Positions 9,531 to 19,739 are shown, counted from the stretch's first letter. The stretch: DNA of 64,000 nt from Luteimonas abyssi (GCF_001482195.1 NZ_KQ759763.1:768220-832219); one strand, 5' to 3'. A program made the numbers and translations. Notes: a model not told the origin generated them from the sequence alone.

Positions 9531-11507
9531 TCAGCGATGCGACCCGGCGTCGGCTGCCGATGGCGTCGCAGTGCGGGCCAGCGCGAAAGCCAGCAGGCGG
9601 CGCTCGAGCCAGGCTTTCGCACCTGTCGCGCGTAGCAGGCCCATCCGTTGCATGGCGTCCTCGTCGTCGCTCCCGTCGTGACGTACGGCTCCCAGCACGG
9701 TGCGCAATTTGCCGGCGCGCGAAGCGGTCGCGCCGGACAGCCAGGCCAGCGCACGGGCGAGGCGTTGCTCGACGGGTGTGAAATCGCTGCCTAGCGGATA
9801 GTCGGGCAGCGTGCCATCCGCGCGCAGCGGCGACAGTGTCCGGCGCAGCCAGTCGGGCGAGTTCCGGCTCCATTGCGCCGGCGGCGCGAAATCCTCGCGG
9901 AGCTTGCGCGCCTCGCGCGCGGCGTCGAGCAGGCCGGTCTGATGGCGCGCGTCGGCCAGCCCGGTCATGGCGATCGCGCAGTCCTCGTCGGTCAGCCCGC
10001 GGATATCGGCGATGCCGTACTCGGTCACGTAGAGATCGCGCAGATGCCGCGGGATGGTGGTGTGGCCGTAATGCCAGAGGATGTTGGACACATTCGTGCC
10101 GGCCTTGTCGCGTGCGGCGCGCAGCAGCAACACCGAGCGGCCGTCGTCGAGCGCATGCGCCATCGCGACGAAGTTGTACTGACCGCCGACGCCCGAGACC
10201 ACGCGGCCGTCCTCCAGACCGTCCGACGTCGCCGCGCCCAGCGCGGTGGCCATCATGCAGGTGTTGAAGAAGCGGCCGTCGCGGCGTTGCAGGCGCTGCA
10301 GGCCGGCGTCGTCGTCCGCCAGCGCGTTGACCTCGAGGACCCGTTTCATGCCGATGCCGCGGCGGGTGTCGTCGTCGAGATCGCGCAGCCACTGGTAGAA
10401 CTCGGGCGAGCCGAGATAGAAGGCGCCGTGGAGGAATTCGCCGTCGCGACCGGCGAGCTCGCGGTCGAGCTCGCTGGCGTCGTCGCCGTCCAGCCGCTGC
10501 ATCAGCGGCAGCTTGTCCACCACGCGACGGCGCACCACGCCGGTCTGCACCAGGCGGCGGAACCCCTCGTTGATCATCTCGCTGCAGCCGAACAGGCCAC
10601 GTTCGAACGGGTCGAGGCCGCCGTGGGTCGCGACTGCCGGATGTGTGGCGAGTCCGGGATCGAGCGCATCGAGAACGCGGCGGTAGGCGGCGTTGTCGGT
10701 GTGCCGCAGCACCAGCGCATGGCACAGCGCGTCGGCCAGCGCGCCGATGCCGATCTGCAGGGTGCCGCCGTCGCGCACCAGCGCACTCGCACGGAAGCCG
10801 ATCGCGTAGTCGGCATCCGAGACCGGCTGCCGCGGTAGGCCGAACAGTTTCGGGTAGGGCGGCGGCGGGGCGATCACCAGATCGAAGAACGCGGTGTCCA
10901 CGGACGCGCTGCCGCCCAGCCATGGCAGTTCCGGGTCGATCTCGGCCACCAGCAGCGGCCGTGGCCGTCCGGCCGCGGCCAGCGCATCGACGGTGTCCAG
11001 GGTGAGATCGGTATTGCACGACAGCGACAGGCGCCGACCGTCCTCGCCGGCGGCGACCTTCTGCACCACGACGTTCACGCCGCGGTCGGCCAGCGCCGCG
11101 GGCACGTGGGTGTAATTGAGGCTGGCGTAGCGGCGTTGCGCCTGGCGCGAACCGAGCAGGGCGCCGGACTGCATGTAGAACTCCTCCACCTCGATATGCG
11201 CGGGGAGGGCGTCGCGGCGCATCGCGTCGACATAGGCCAGCCGCGGGAAATCGGGGCCGAAGTGGCGTTCCAGGAACGGGCGCAGGAAGCGGCCCTGCAG
11301 ACCGTCGCCCGGCTGCGGCGGATCCAGCGACAGCGCGGTGTAGAGGGTCATCGGCCGCGTCGGGTCGCGTGCGACGCGGGCATAGAGCGCGTTGAGCAGG
11401 CGGTGCGGCTTGCCGAGGCCGAGCGGGGCGCCGAGATGCAGCGGGCCCTGGACGCGGTCGAGGATGGCCGCCGCGGCCGCGTCGAGATCGTCGAGGAAGT
11501 CGGTCAT
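9531..11507 (-). CDS. Acetyl-CoA hydrolase/transferase family protein
   Basis: A 658-residue cytosolic protein of the CoA-transferase I fold. The GIGALADA segment and the conserved C-terminal block GVGGQYNFVAMAHALDDGR are typical of the acetyl-CoA hydrolase/transferase C-terminal family, in which a glutamate forms the CoA thioester. Members of about 640-660 residues with a long insertion in the middle are common in Xanthomonadaceae. The acceptor acid is not deducible; acetate or succinate is likely. It is a single gene, about 80 bases upstream of the L,D-transpeptidase start on the same strand. Confidence 0.85.
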   Translation of the reverse strand: MTDFLDDLDAAAAAILDRVQGPLHLGAPLGLGKPHRLLNALYARVARDPTRPMTLYTALSLDPPQPGDGLQGRFLRPFLERHFGPDFPRLAYVDAMRRDALPAHIEVEEFYMQSGALLGSRQAQRRYASLNYTHVPAALADRGVNVVVQKVAAGEDGRRLSLSCNTDLTLDTVDALAAAGRPRPLLVAEIDPELPWLGGSASVDTAFFDLVIAPPPPYPKLFGLPRQPVSDADYAIGFRASALVRDGGTLQIGIGALADALCHALVLRHTDNAAYRRVLDALDPGLATHPAVATHGGLDPFERGLFGCSEMINEGFRRLVQTGVVRRRVVDKLPLMQRLDGDDASELDRELAGRDGEFLHGAFYLGSPEFYQWLRDLDDDTRRGIGMKRVLEVNALADDDAGLQRLQRRDGRFFNTCMMATALGAATSDGLEDGRVVSGVGGQYNFVAMAHALDDGRSVLLLRAARDKAGTNVSNILWHYGHTTIPRHLRDLYVTEYGIADIRGLTDEDCAIAMTGLADARHQTGLLDAAREARKLREDFAPPAQWSRNSPDWLRRTLSPLRADGTLPDYPLGSDFTPVEQRLARALAWLSGATASRAGKLRTVLGAVRHDGSDDEDAMQRMGLLRATGAKAWLERRLLAFALARTATPSAADAGSHR

Positions 11508-11553
11508 GCGGCCAGCGTACCGGCTCGCGTGGCGAAGCGCGTGCTGCGGGGTG

Positions 11554-11817
11554 TCAGCGGCGGCGCTTCTTGACGACCGTGAGGATCTGGCCGACGACGG
11601 CCGTGCACAGGATCAGCGCGTTGGTCACCACGAAGACGAGGTTGTCGAGCAGCGCGCTGTAGACGATGAAGAGCACCGATGCCGCCATCTGGCCCAGGAA
11701 CAGCCAGATCGAGACCGACTCCGTGGTTTCGGCGCGCCACTGGGTGTGGATCTGGCGGATCAGGGTCGCCATCAGCACCGCGGTGGCGGCCCAGCCGATC
11801 CAGTCCTCGCCGCTCAT
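11554..11817 (-). CDS. SemiSWEET/PQ-loop small membrane protein
   Basis: An 87-residue protein with three hydrophobic helices (about 8-24, 39-58, 62-82) and a basic C-terminus (KKRRR), the size and topology of bacterial SemiSWEET half-transporters, which dimerise to move sugars. The PQ motif at the end of the first helix is changed to RQ (ATLIRQIHTQWRAETTESVS), while the following T-ES-S pattern is kept. The start at 11817 gives the family's usual N-terminus; an upstream in-frame ATG at 11892 would add a polar extension. It lies 126 bases past modC, possibly as a separate unit. Substrate unknown. Confidence 0.75.
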   Translation of the reverse strand: MSGEDWIGWAATAVLMATLIRQIHTQWRAETTESVSIWLFLGQMAASVLFIVYSALLDNLVFVVTNALILCTAVVGQILTVVKKRRR

Positions 11818-11943
11818 GGGGATCCGCCTGGCGACGGGCGGGCTGCGAGCGTGCCGGGCGAAGTGTGCATACGCATGGCCGGCGTTATCCACGGCGTGGT
11901 GTGGAGAGCGCGAGAAGGGCGCCCGGGCGGCGTCGCGGTTCCG

Positions 11944-12558
11944 TCAGTCCAGGCGGTGCACCGCGTCGGCGATACGGCGCACGTCGTCGAGCGTGTGGCT
12001 GACGTAGAGCATCGGCAGGCGGGTCTCGTCGCGGACCCGTTGCAGATAGGGAATGAGTTCTTCGCGGCGGTCCTGGTCGAGCGCCGACAGCGGCTCGTCC
12101 AGCAGGAGCAGTGTGGGCTGCGAAAGCAGGGCGCGGCCGATCGCGACCCGCTGCGCCTCGCCGCCTGACAGGTTCGCGGTGCGCCGTTCCAGCAGTGGGG
12201 CGATGCCCAGCAGGTCCACGACCGGATCGAACGCGAACCGCGGCACGGCGCGATCGCGGCGGCCGTAGAGCAGGTTGCTGCGCACGTCCAGATGCGGGAA
12301 CAGACGCGCGTCCTGGAACACGTACCCGATGTCGCGCCGGTGTGCGGGCAGGTCGATCCGGGTCTGCGCATCGAACAGCACGCGGCCATCGATCTCGATC
12401 CGCCCGGACGTCGGCCTCGACAGGCCCGCGATGGCGTTGAGCACCGAGGTCTTGCCGGCCCCGGAGGCGCCGGCGAGCGCGATGACGCGCGCGGTCTCCT
12501 CGATGCAGACCCGGCGTCGGAAATCGCCGCGGACGAGTTCGATGTCGATCTTCAGCAT
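11944..12558 (-). CDS. modC: Molybdate ABC transporter ATP-binding protein, short form
   Basis: A 204-residue ATPase with Walker A (GASGAGKT), Q-loop (YVFQDARLFPHL), signature LSGGEAQR, Walker B and D-loop (LLLLDEPLSALD) and the H-loop SHTLDD, all intact. It powers molybdate uptake with modA and modB just upstream. Typical ModC is about 350 residues and ends in a molybdate-binding MOP/TOBE domain; this protein stops right after the ATPase core, so substrate-feedback inhibition through that domain is probably absent. Nine bases separate it from modB. Confidence 0.9.
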   Translation of the reverse strand: MLKIDIELVRGDFRRRVCIEETARVIALAGASGAGKTSVLNAIAGLSRPTSGRIEIDGRVLFDAQTRIDLPAHRRDIGYVFQDARLFPHLDVRSNLLYGRRDRAVPRFAFDPVVDLLGIAPLLERRTANLSGGEAQRVAIGRALLSQPTLLLLDEPLSALDQDRREELIPYLQRVRDETRLPMLYVSHTLDDVRRIADAVHRLD

Positions 12559-12567
12559 GCGGCGGCC

Positions 12568-13251
12568 TCAGTCCGGGCTCTCGCCGCGCTGGCGCCGCAC
12601 CAGCCATTCCGAGAGCAGCAGCGCACCCAGCGACAGTGCCAGCGAGACGGCTGCGAGCCGCCAGATGCCGGCCTCGCCGCCGGGCACCTGCATCAGTCCG
12701 TACATGGCCGAGGCGATCGTGCGGGTTTCGCCGGGGATGGCCGAAACGAAGGTGATCGTGGCGCCGAACTCGCCCAGCGCCTTGGCGAAGCCGAGCACGG
12801 TGCCGGCCACCAGTCCCGGCCACGCCAGCGGCAGGGTCACCGTGCAGAACACCCGCCACGGCGAAGCGCCGAGGGTGGCCGCCGCCTGCTCGAGGCGGCG
12901 GTCCACGTGTTCGATCGACAGTCTGATCGCGCGCACCATCAGCGGGAAGCCCATGATCGCGCAGGCGAGCGCGGCGCCGGTCCAGCGGAAGGCGAACTCG
13001 ATCCCCACCGATGCCAGCGCCCGGCCGAACGGCCCCTGGTTGCCGAAACCCACCAGCAGCAGGTAACCGATCACCACCGGCGGCAACACCAGCGGTAGGT
13101 GCACCAACGCATCGAGCAAGGCCTTGCCGGGAAAGCGGCGCCGCGCCAGCAGCCAGCCGATCGCCACCGCGAACGGCAGGCTCGCCAGTGACGCGGCCAG
13201 CGCGATGCGCAGGCTCAGCGCGACGACATGCCACTCGTCCGGGGTCAGCAT
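12568..13251 (-). CDS. modB: Molybdate ABC transporter permease
   Basis: A 227-residue inner-membrane protein with about five helices and the cytoplasmic EAA-type loop (EQAAATLGASPWRVFCTVTLPLAWPGLVAG is the corresponding region, with the conserved A-TLGA----F--V-LP pattern) that docks with the ATPase. It forms the molybdate pore with modC. Length and motif fit ModB. It is nine bases from both modA and modC, giving a compact operon. Confidence 0.93.
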   Translation of the reverse strand: MLTPDEWHVVALSLRIALAASLASLPFAVAIGWLLARRRFPGKALLDALVHLPLVLPPVVIGYLLLVGFGNQGPFGRALASVGIEFAFRWTGAALACAIMGFPLMVRAIRLSIEHVDRRLEQAAATLGASPWRVFCTVTLPLAWPGLVAGTVLGFAKALGEFGATITFVSAIPGETRTIASAMYGLMQVPGGEAGIWRLAAVSLALSLGALLLSEWLVRRQRGESPD

Positions 13252-13260
13252 CGCCTCGGC

Positions 13261-14088
13261 CTAGCGCAGGGTGAAGCCGCGTTCGACGAAGATCGCCTGC
13301 GCCGGCTCGGTGCCCAGCCACGCCAGGAAGGCCTCGGTGCCCGGATGGGCGCTGCGCGCCAGCCGTGCGATCGGATAGACGATCGGGTCGTGGCTGCCTT
13401 CGGGAAAGGTGCCGACCACGCGTACGGCCGGCTCGGCCTGTGCGTCGCTGCCGTAGACGGCCCCCAGCGGCGCTTCGCCGCGCGCGACCAGCATCAACGT
13501 GGCGCGGACGTTGTCGGCTTCGGCGACGTGCGGCGCGACCGACGTCCAGAGCCCCAGCGCCTCCAGCGACGCCTTGGCGTACTTGCCGGCCGGCACGCTC
13601 TCGGTCAGGGCCAGGGCCAGGCGACCACCCTGCAGGCGGGCCTCCAGGTCGACGCCGGGCGTCAGTTCGACCGGCGCGGTGTCGCCGCTGGCCGGCGCGA
13701 CCAGGACCAGGGTGTTGCCGAGCAGGTCGCGACGGCTGGCGATGTCGATCAGGTCGCGCGCCTGCAGCCAGTCCATCCATTCCAGGTCGGCCGATACGAA
13801 GGCGTCGGCAGGCGCACCCTGATCGATCTGCCGGGCGAGCGCGGAACTGGCCGCGTACGACACCTGCACGGTCTGCCCGGTCTCGGCCCGGAAGGCTTCG
13901 GCCGCGGCGTCCATCGACTCCTTGAGGCTGGCGGCGGCGAACACGTTCAGCGGTGTCGATGAACGGCCCGCGGTCGCGTCGGTGCCGGCGTCCTCGCGCG
14001 GCGCGCAGCCGAGCAGCAGGGCGAGCAGGGCGCCGGCGGCGAGCAGCGACCGCAGCCGGGCGAACGGCGTGGAGGTCGCCCGGCTCAT
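13261..14088 (-). CDS. modA: Molybdate-binding lipoprotein
   Basis: A 275-residue periplasmic solute-binding protein. The signal peptide ends in a lipobox (LALLLGC), so it is membrane anchored rather than free. The mature part begins with the ModA pattern [20 protein letters not shown], with serines placed for oxyanion binding, and contains [29 protein letters not shown] binding loops. Its ATG overlaps the stop of the upstream lipoprotein gene (ATGA, 14085-14088). It delivers molybdate, and perhaps tungstate, to ModB/ModC. Confidence 0.94.
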   Translation of the reverse strand: MSRATSTPFARLRSLLAAGALLALLLGCAPREDAGTDATAGRSSTPLNVFAAASLKESMDAAAEAFRAETGQTVQVSYAASSALARQIDQGAPADAFVSADLEWMDWLQARDLIDIASRRDLLGNTLVLVAPASGDTAPVELTPGVDLEARLQGGRLALALTESVPAGKYAKASLEALGLWTSVAPHVAEADNVRATLMLVARGEAPLGAVYGSDAQAEPAVRVVGTFPEGSHDPIVYPIARLARSAHPGTEAFLAWLGTEPAQAIFVERGFTLR

Positions 14089-14702
14089 GGCGCCACCACC
14101 ACGGTGATCGCCTCGACCTGCCGCACGCTGCGTGCGGCGCGCACGTCGCCGGGGGCCAGCAGGCGCACCGGGCCGTCTTCGGCACTCAGCGCTTCGCCGT
14201 CGCAGCGGTCGGCCACGTAGACCGGGCGGTTGCCGGTGCCGGGATCGAGTTCGGCCAGCGAGAACACCACCCGGTAGCCGTCGCGCGCGTCCACCAGCAC
14301 ATAGCGGGCCAGATGCGGACTGCGCAGCGTGCCTTCGGGCACCGCATCGTTCGCGCGCAACAGGTCGTACAGGGGCACGCCTTCGCACTGCAGCGTGGTG
14401 CGATGGACCTGGGCGGTGACCGGTTGCCGGTCGAGTGCGGCCAGGGTCTGCGTGTCGAAGCGGACCGCCACCGGCGACGGCACGCTCGGCGATGGTGGCG
14501 AGGACGCACGCTGACGCGGATCGTGCCGGCGCTGCGGGGCGTCGGGCGTGGCCCGGACCGCCGCGGATGCGGTTGCGGCGGCGGAGGTACCGGGGGGCGA
14601 GCCGGTGTCCGGGGCAGGCTCGCGGGCCGGGCCCGCCGCCGTGCAGGCGGCCAGCAGCAGCGCCAGCGGCACCGTCGACAGGCGGAGGAGATGCGGGACC
14701 AT
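14085..14702 (-). CDS. Lipoprotein with truncated molybdopterin-oxidoreductase fold
   Basis: A 205-residue predicted lipoprotein (lipobox LLAAC at about 16-20) with a low-complexity Ala/Pro/Ser linker and a C-terminal domain of about 125 residues. That domain has the pattern of the sulfite-oxidase-type molybdopterin fold: [36 protein letters not shown], and [19 protein letters not shown]. It is too short to hold a full cofactor site, so it may be a cofactor- or molybdate-related accessory protein rather than an enzyme. It is the first gene of the modABC operon and starts 42 bases from a ModE-like box. The functional link to molybdenum is from context and fold. Confidence 0.7.
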   Translation of the reverse strand: MVPHLLRLSTVPLALLLAACTAAGPAREPAPDTGSPPGTSAAATASAAVRATPDAPQRRHDPRQRASSPPSPSVPSPVAVRFDTQTLAALDRQPVTAQVHRTTLQCEGVPLYDLLRANDAVPEGTLRSPHLARYVLVDARDGYRVVFSLAELDPGTGNRPVYVADRCDGEALSAEDGPVRLLAPGDVRAARSVRQVEAITVVVAP

Positions 14703-14744
14703 CGTGCGACTCCAGACAGGGCGTTCGGCCGCAGTGTACGCGTT

Positions 14745-14768
14745 CGATATTGCCAATCGTATATATCG
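14745..14768 (-). promoter_or_regulatory. ModE-like operator upstream of the molybdate operon
   Basis: The 24-base site CGATATTGC-CAATCG-TATATATCG has a right half that fits the recalled ModE half-site TATATAnCG exactly, and a left half matching CGnTAT at six of nine positions, with the expected 9-6-9 spacing. It stands about 42 bases before the start of the mod operon, a position suited to repression by molybdate-bound ModE. A ModE-like regulator is encoded at 46009-46380. Confidence 0.6.
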
Positions 14769-14935
14769 GTGTGCCTGCGCACATGGTGCGCGCCCGCCTG
14801 TGGGGCCCGGTGATTCCGGCTGGTGGATGTCGCAGGCGCCGGGCAGGCCGGCATGCCGATGCGGCGCGTCGGTCGCGACCCCGGTCGCGGGCACAGGGCA
14901 CGGCCTCGCGAGACCGGTGCGTGCCGTGCCTGTGG

Positions 14936-15778
14936 TCACTCGCCCTGCGGGTCGAGCGCCTGGTTGAGCACCGTGGCCAGATGCGCGCCACCCAACACGA
15001 TCTGCCGCTCGGCGACAGGCCGCCAGGTGGCGATGTAGCGCGCATCGATGCGCGGACGTGGCGGGTAGACGCCATCGGTCGTCGCGATCCGGCAGGCGGC
15101 CTCGGCCCAGAGGGCGGCATCGGCGGCGGTGACGGCGGGCCCGGGTGTCGGGACCTCGGCGAGCAGCCGGGTGCGCTGCGCGGCCTCGGATTCGTCCATG
15201 TCGCGGAACAGCCCGCTGTCCCACAGCCGGTGGAGGTTGCTGCCGTAGCCGTCGCGGGTGCCGTCGGGCTGGTTGATCTGCACGGTGTTGCCGCCACGGT
15301 CGTGGCCGTATCCGGCATGCATCGGCTGATGGATATCGCCGACGAAATGGACCACGAACTTCAGCGCCTGCCGCCGTGCGGCGACGGGTCTTGCGGGATC
15401 GGCCAGGATCGCCGCCTGGGCGCGGATCGCCTCGACCACGCAGTCGCCGCCGGGACAGTCGCGCGCGGCTTCGTAGGTGCAACCGGACTCGCCGATGTTG
15501 ACGTAGTGCCAGCGTGCGCTGCGGCGGCCGAGATCGGGGTCGTGCTCGCGCAGTTGGTCGGCCCAGTTGGCGATGCCGGCCAGGGTCGGCTCGCGCTCGC
15601 CGGCCAGCAGACTGTCGACCTGGGCGCGCGCGTGGGGCGTCAGCCCCGCATCGGCGAGATCGGCGACCAGACGGTGCCCGCGAGGGCCCCAGGCCATGGC
15701 CGGGCTGGACAGAAGCAGCAGGCAGGCGGTCGCCACAGCGATGCGGGAGGCGGAACGGAGAGTCGCGGTCATCCGCAC
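14936..15778 (-). CDS. S1/P1 nuclease family protein
   Basis: A 280-residue secreted zinc nuclease. The signal peptide ends AMA at about residue 29, so the mature protein starts with Trp, whose amino group is the first zinc ligand in this family. Further ligands are visible in order: H in [11 protein letters not shown] in ANWADQL, H in WHYVNI, H and D and H in [12 protein letters not shown], and H and D in NLHRLWDSG. All three zinc sites therefore look complete. The enzyme degrades single-stranded DNA and RNA outside the cytoplasm, probably for phosphate or nucleotide scavenging. It is transcribed alone. Confidence 0.93.
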   Translation of the reverse strand: MRMTATLRSASRIAVATACLLLLSSPAMAWGPRGHRLVADLADAGLTPHARAQVDSLLAGEREPTLAGIANWADQLREHDPDLGRRSARWHYVNIGESGCTYEAARDCPGGDCVVEAIRAQAAILADPARPVAARRQALKFVVHFVGDIHQPMHAGYGHDRGGNTVQINQPDGTRDGYGSNLHRLWDSGLFRDMDESEAAQRTRLLAEVPTPGPAVTAADAALWAEAACRIATTDGVYPPRPRIDARYIATWRPVAERQIVLGGAHLATVLNQALDPQGE

Positions 15779-15852
15779 ATTCTAGCGGCGCGGATCGAAC
15801 GGGCGCCGTCCGAGCGCGGCCGGAGCGCCCGGACGGCGCCCGGGCCGACCGG

Positions 15853-16503
15853 TCAGAACGTCCACACCCAGGCGGCGCCGTACACCCACGGGTCGATGCG
15901 CGCGGTGCCGAGCGCCGCGCCGTCGACGCGCACGCGGCTGTCGATGTCCATCCAGCGCGCGTCGATGCGCAGCGCACCGCGGCCGCCGAGGGCGATGTCG
16001 ATGCCGGCGTGTGCGGCCAGCCCCCAGGACTCGGCGAGCGTCAGGTCGCTGCCGGCGAGTGCGCCCTCGGTCCGCTCGCCGAAGAACGCGGTGTAGTTCA
16101 CGCCCGCGCCGAGCAGAGGCGTGACGCGGCCGCCGCGACCGAAGTGGTACTGCAGGCTGAGCGTGGGCGGCAGGTGACGGGTGCTGCCCACGCGGCCGAG
16201 GCCGTCGATCGTGATGTGGTGCTGGAACGGCGCCGCGGCGAGGAGTTCGATGCCGAGGTTGTCGCGCACGAAGTATTCCAGGGCGAGGGTCGGCCGCGCG
16301 CTCGCATCGATCGACAGCGGCAGGCTGCCGCCGGCGAGGGTGCCGTTGTCCGAGGCGGGGGCGACCCGGTGCGCGCCGATCGCCAGCGTCCAGTCGCCGG
16401 CGGCCTGCGCATGGGCAGTCAGCACGGGCGCTGCGAGGGCCAGGGAGAGGACGAGAAGGGCGGCGCGGCGCGCGATACGGGACGGGGCAGGGGGCGTATG
16501 CAT
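15853..16503 (-). CDS. ompW: OmpW family outer-membrane protein
   Basis: A 216-residue protein with a signal peptide (about 1-33, ending AHAQ) and an eight-stranded barrel pattern. Characteristic segments are LALEYFVRDNLGIELLAA, LPPTLSLQYHF, GVNYTAFF and the aromatic C-terminal end (GAAWVWTF) recognised by the BAM machinery. OmpW proteins form narrow hydrophobic channels and are commonly induced when oxygen is low. An FNR-type box lies 58-71 bases before the ATG, fitting that regulation. It is a single gene, divergent from gap. Confidence 0.9.
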   Translation of the reverse strand: MHTPPAPSRIARRAALLVLSLALAAPVLTAHAQAAGDWTLAIGAHRVAPASDNGTLAGGSLPLSIDASARPTLALEYFVRDNLGIELLAAAPFQHHITIDGLGRVGSTRHLPPTLSLQYHFGRGGRVTPLLGAGVNYTAFFGERTEGALAGSDLTLAESWGLAAHAGIDIALGGRGALRIDARWMDIDSRVRVDGAALGTARIDPWVYGAAWVWTF

Positions 16504-16522
16504 CGTGTGGTGCCTCGTGAAG

Positions 16523-16536
16523 GACTGCCGGCAGTC
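16523..16536. promoter_or_regulatory. 14-bp perfect palindrome in the ompW leader
   Basis: GACTGCCGGCAGTC is a perfect palindrome 20 bases before the ompW ATG, between it and the FNR-type box. It may be an operator half-turn site or a small hairpin in the ompW leader. No known factor was matched. Confidence 0.35.
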
Positions 16537-16560
16537 TCCGCAGCTTCCGCGGCGCACGCC

Positions 16561-16574
16561 TTGATCGCGATCAA
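16561..16574. promoter_or_regulatory. Perfect FNR/ANR-type box between ompW and gap
   Basis: TTGATCGCGATCAA matches the FNR/ANR consensus TTGAT-N4-ATCAA at all ten fixed positions. Its centre is 64 bases before the ompW ATG and about 125 before gap. OmpW control by FNR is established in enterobacteria, so ompW is the likely target; an effect on gap is possible because the site lies about 39 bases upstream of that promoter's -10 element. Confidence 0.7.
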
Positions 16575-16608
16575 GGCGTGCAGGCGGCCCGCGTGCGCAG
16601 GCTGGTAG

Positions 16609-17694
<1,086 letters not shown>

Positions 17695-17712
17695 CCCGGT
17701 CGATCCAGGCAG

Positions 17713-17735
17713 GGCCCCGCTCCGGCGGGGCCTTT
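17713..17735 (+). terminator. Hairpin terminator after gap
   Basis: GGCCCCGC (17713-17720), TCCG loop, GGCGGGGCC-type arm (17725-17732) followed by TTT. It lies 18 bases past the gap stop, so pgk is likely to have its own promoter or to depend on read-through. Confidence 0.7.
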
Positions 17736-17841
17736 GCCGTTCGTGAGCTTCCCTTTTCCCGGCGGCGACGTCTTCACCTGCGACCTGCCAGAGTCCGTCG
17801 CCGCCAACGCCCAACGTTTACGTCAGAGAGTTGCAGACGCC

Positions 17842-19017
17842 ATGACCATCCTGCGAATGACCGACCTCGACCTGTCCGGCAAGCGCGTGCTGATCCGACA
17901 GGACCTCAACGTTCCGATCGAAGACGGACGGATCACCTCGGACCAGCGCATTCTCGCGTCGCTGCCCACGCTCAAGCGGGCCCTGAAGCAGGGTGCCGCG
18001 GTCATGGTGATGGCGCATCTGGGCCGTCCCAGCGAGGGCACCTGGAGCGAGGCGGACTCGCTGGCGCCGGTGGCCGAGCGCCTGAGCGCGCTGCTCAAGC
18101 GCGATGTCCCGCTGGTGCGCGACTGGGTCGACGGCGTCGAGGTCCAGCCGGGCGAGCTGGTGCTGCTGGAGAACTGCCGGATGAATGTCGGCGAGAAGGC
18201 CGACGACGAAGCGCTCGCACGCAAGTACGCGGCGCTGTGCGATGTGTTCGTCATGGACGCCTTCGGCACCGCGCATCGCGCGCAGGCCTCGACCCACGGC
18301 GTGATCCGCTTCGCGCCGATCGCCGTCGGCGGGCCGCTGCTGATGGCCGAACTCGATGCGCTCGGGCGCGCCCTCGACGAACCCGAGCGCCCGCTGCTGG
18401 CGATCGTCGGCGGCAGCAAGGTCTCGACAAAGCTGGAACTGCTGACCAGCCTGGTCGGCCAGGTCGACCAGCTGATCGTGGGTGGTGGCATCGCCAACAC
18501 GTTCATCGCCGCGCAGGGCTACGCGGTGGGCAAGTCGCTGCACGAACCCGAACTGCTCGACACGGCGCGGCAGATCCTGGCCGAGGCCAAGGCCAAGGGC
18601 GCCGAGATCCCGATTCCCGAGGACGTCGTGGTCGCCAAGGCCTTCCAGCCCGACGCCGAGGCGGCGGTGAAGCCCGTGGACGCCGTGGATGCCGACGACA
18701 TGATCCTCGACATCGGGCCGAAGACCGCCAAGCGCTACACCCAGTTGATCGGCGAGTCCGGCACCACGGTCTGGAACGGCCCGGTGGGTGTGTTCGAGTT
18801 CGATGCCTTCGCCAAGGGCACCGAGGCGGTGGCCCGCGCGACCTCGCGCTGCCACGCGTTCTCCATCGCCGGCGGTGGGGATACGCTGGCCGCGGTCGAC
18901 AAGTTCGGCGTGGCCGGCGACATCGCCTACATCTCCACCGGCGGCGGCGCGTTCCTGGAGTTCCTCGAAGGCAAGAAACTGCCGGCCGTGGCCGCGCTGG
19001 AAGCCCGCGCGGGGTGA
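17842..19017 (+). CDS. pgk: Phosphoglycerate kinase
   Basis: A 391-residue cytosolic enzyme that makes ATP from 1,3-bisphosphoglycerate. The two-domain signature is clear: the substrate-binding start [17 protein letters not shown], the HLGRPSEG loop, LLENCRMN with the basic residues, the nucleotide-binding [12 protein letters not shown] and GGGIANTF, and the glycine-rich [14 protein letters not shown] near the end. The start [11 protein letters not shown] is the family's usual one. Its stop overlaps the GTG start of the HAD phosphatase gene. Confidence 0.98.
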   Translation: MTILRMTDLDLSGKRVLIRQDLNVPIEDGRITSDQRILASLPTLKRALKQGAAVMVMAHLGRPSEGTWSEADSLAPVAERLSALLKRDVPLVRDWVDGVEVQPGELVLLENCRMNVGEKADDEALARKYAALCDVFVMDAFGTAHRAQASTHGVIRFAPIAVGGPLLMAELDALGRALDEPERPLLAIVGGSKVSTKLELLTSLVGQVDQLIVGGGIANTFIAAQGYAVGKSLHEPELLDTARQILAEAKAKGAEIPIPEDVVVAKAFQPDAEAAVKPVDAVDADDMILDIGPKTAKRYTQLIGESGTTVWNGPVGVFEFDAFAKGTEAVARATSRCHAFSIAGGGDTLAAVDKFGVAGDIAYISTGGGAFLEFLEGKKLPAVAALEARAG

Positions 19018-19739
19018 CCGCCGCGCTGCCTTCGGCCGATGCTGGTCACGATGCGCTGTTCTTCGATCTCGACGGCACCCTGATCGACTCCGAAGCCGGC
19101 ATCGTCGCCGGCATCGGGCATGCACTGATGGCGGTGGGCGCGGCGGTGCCGGCACGCGAGGCATTGCGGGCCTGGATCGGCCCGCCCATGCGCGACAGCC
19201 TGGCGCTTCTGTTCCCTGACGATCCCGACCGTGCCGACCGCGCGCTGGCGGCGTATCGGGCGTATTACGACCGCACCGGCTGGCGCGAACATCTGATCTA
19301 TCCGGGAATTGGCGCCGCCGTGCGCAGGCTGCACGAGGCCGGATACCGCCTCGCCGTGGTCACGTCCAAGAGCGAGCGGTATGCGCGCCGGATCGTCGAG
19401 ACACTGCCGTTCGGCGCGGCGTTCGACGACGTGATCGGCGCCAGCGACGACGGTGCCCGACGCTACAAGCGCGAACTCATCGCCGAAGCGCTGCGACGGC
19501 TCGATCTGGTCGCGTCGGCATGCCGGATGATCGGCGACCGGCGGATGGACATCGAGGGCGCACGCCAGCATGCGATGCGCAGCGTCGGCGTGCTCTGGGG
19601 GTTCGGCGATGCGGCTGAGTTGCGCGCGGCCGGAGCGAATCTGCTGGTCGAGTCGCCCACCGCATTGCTCGCTGCGCTCACCGTGCCGCCCGATGACGCG
19701 CCCGCAGCAAGCGCGTGTCCCGCGCCGCACATGAACTGA
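19014..19739 (+). CDS. HAD superfamily phosphatase (Gph-like)
   Basis: A 241-residue cytosolic haloacid-dehalogenase fold protein. Motif I is [14 protein letters not shown] with the nucleophilic and acid/base aspartates, motif II is the Thr/Ser in AVVTSKS, the lysine of motif III is in RYKRELI, and motif IV is [16 protein letters not shown] helical cap lies between motifs I and II. The best match is the phosphoglycolate phosphatase group, but the substrate is not certain. The GTG start overlaps the pgk stop (GTGA), so it is translationally coupled to pgk, which suggests metabolite repair tied to glycolysis. Confidence 0.88.
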   Translation: MTAALPSADAGHDALFFDLDGTLIDSEAGIVAGIGHALMAVGAAVPAREALRAWIGPPMRDSLALLFPDDPDRADRALAAYRAYYDRTGWREHLIYPGIGAAVRRLHEAGYRLAVVTSKSERYARRIVETLPFGAAFDDVIGASDDGARRYKRELIAEALRRLDLVASACRMIGDRRMDIEGARQHAMRSVGVLWGFGDAAELRAAGANLLVESPTALLAALTVPPDDAPAASACPAPHMN

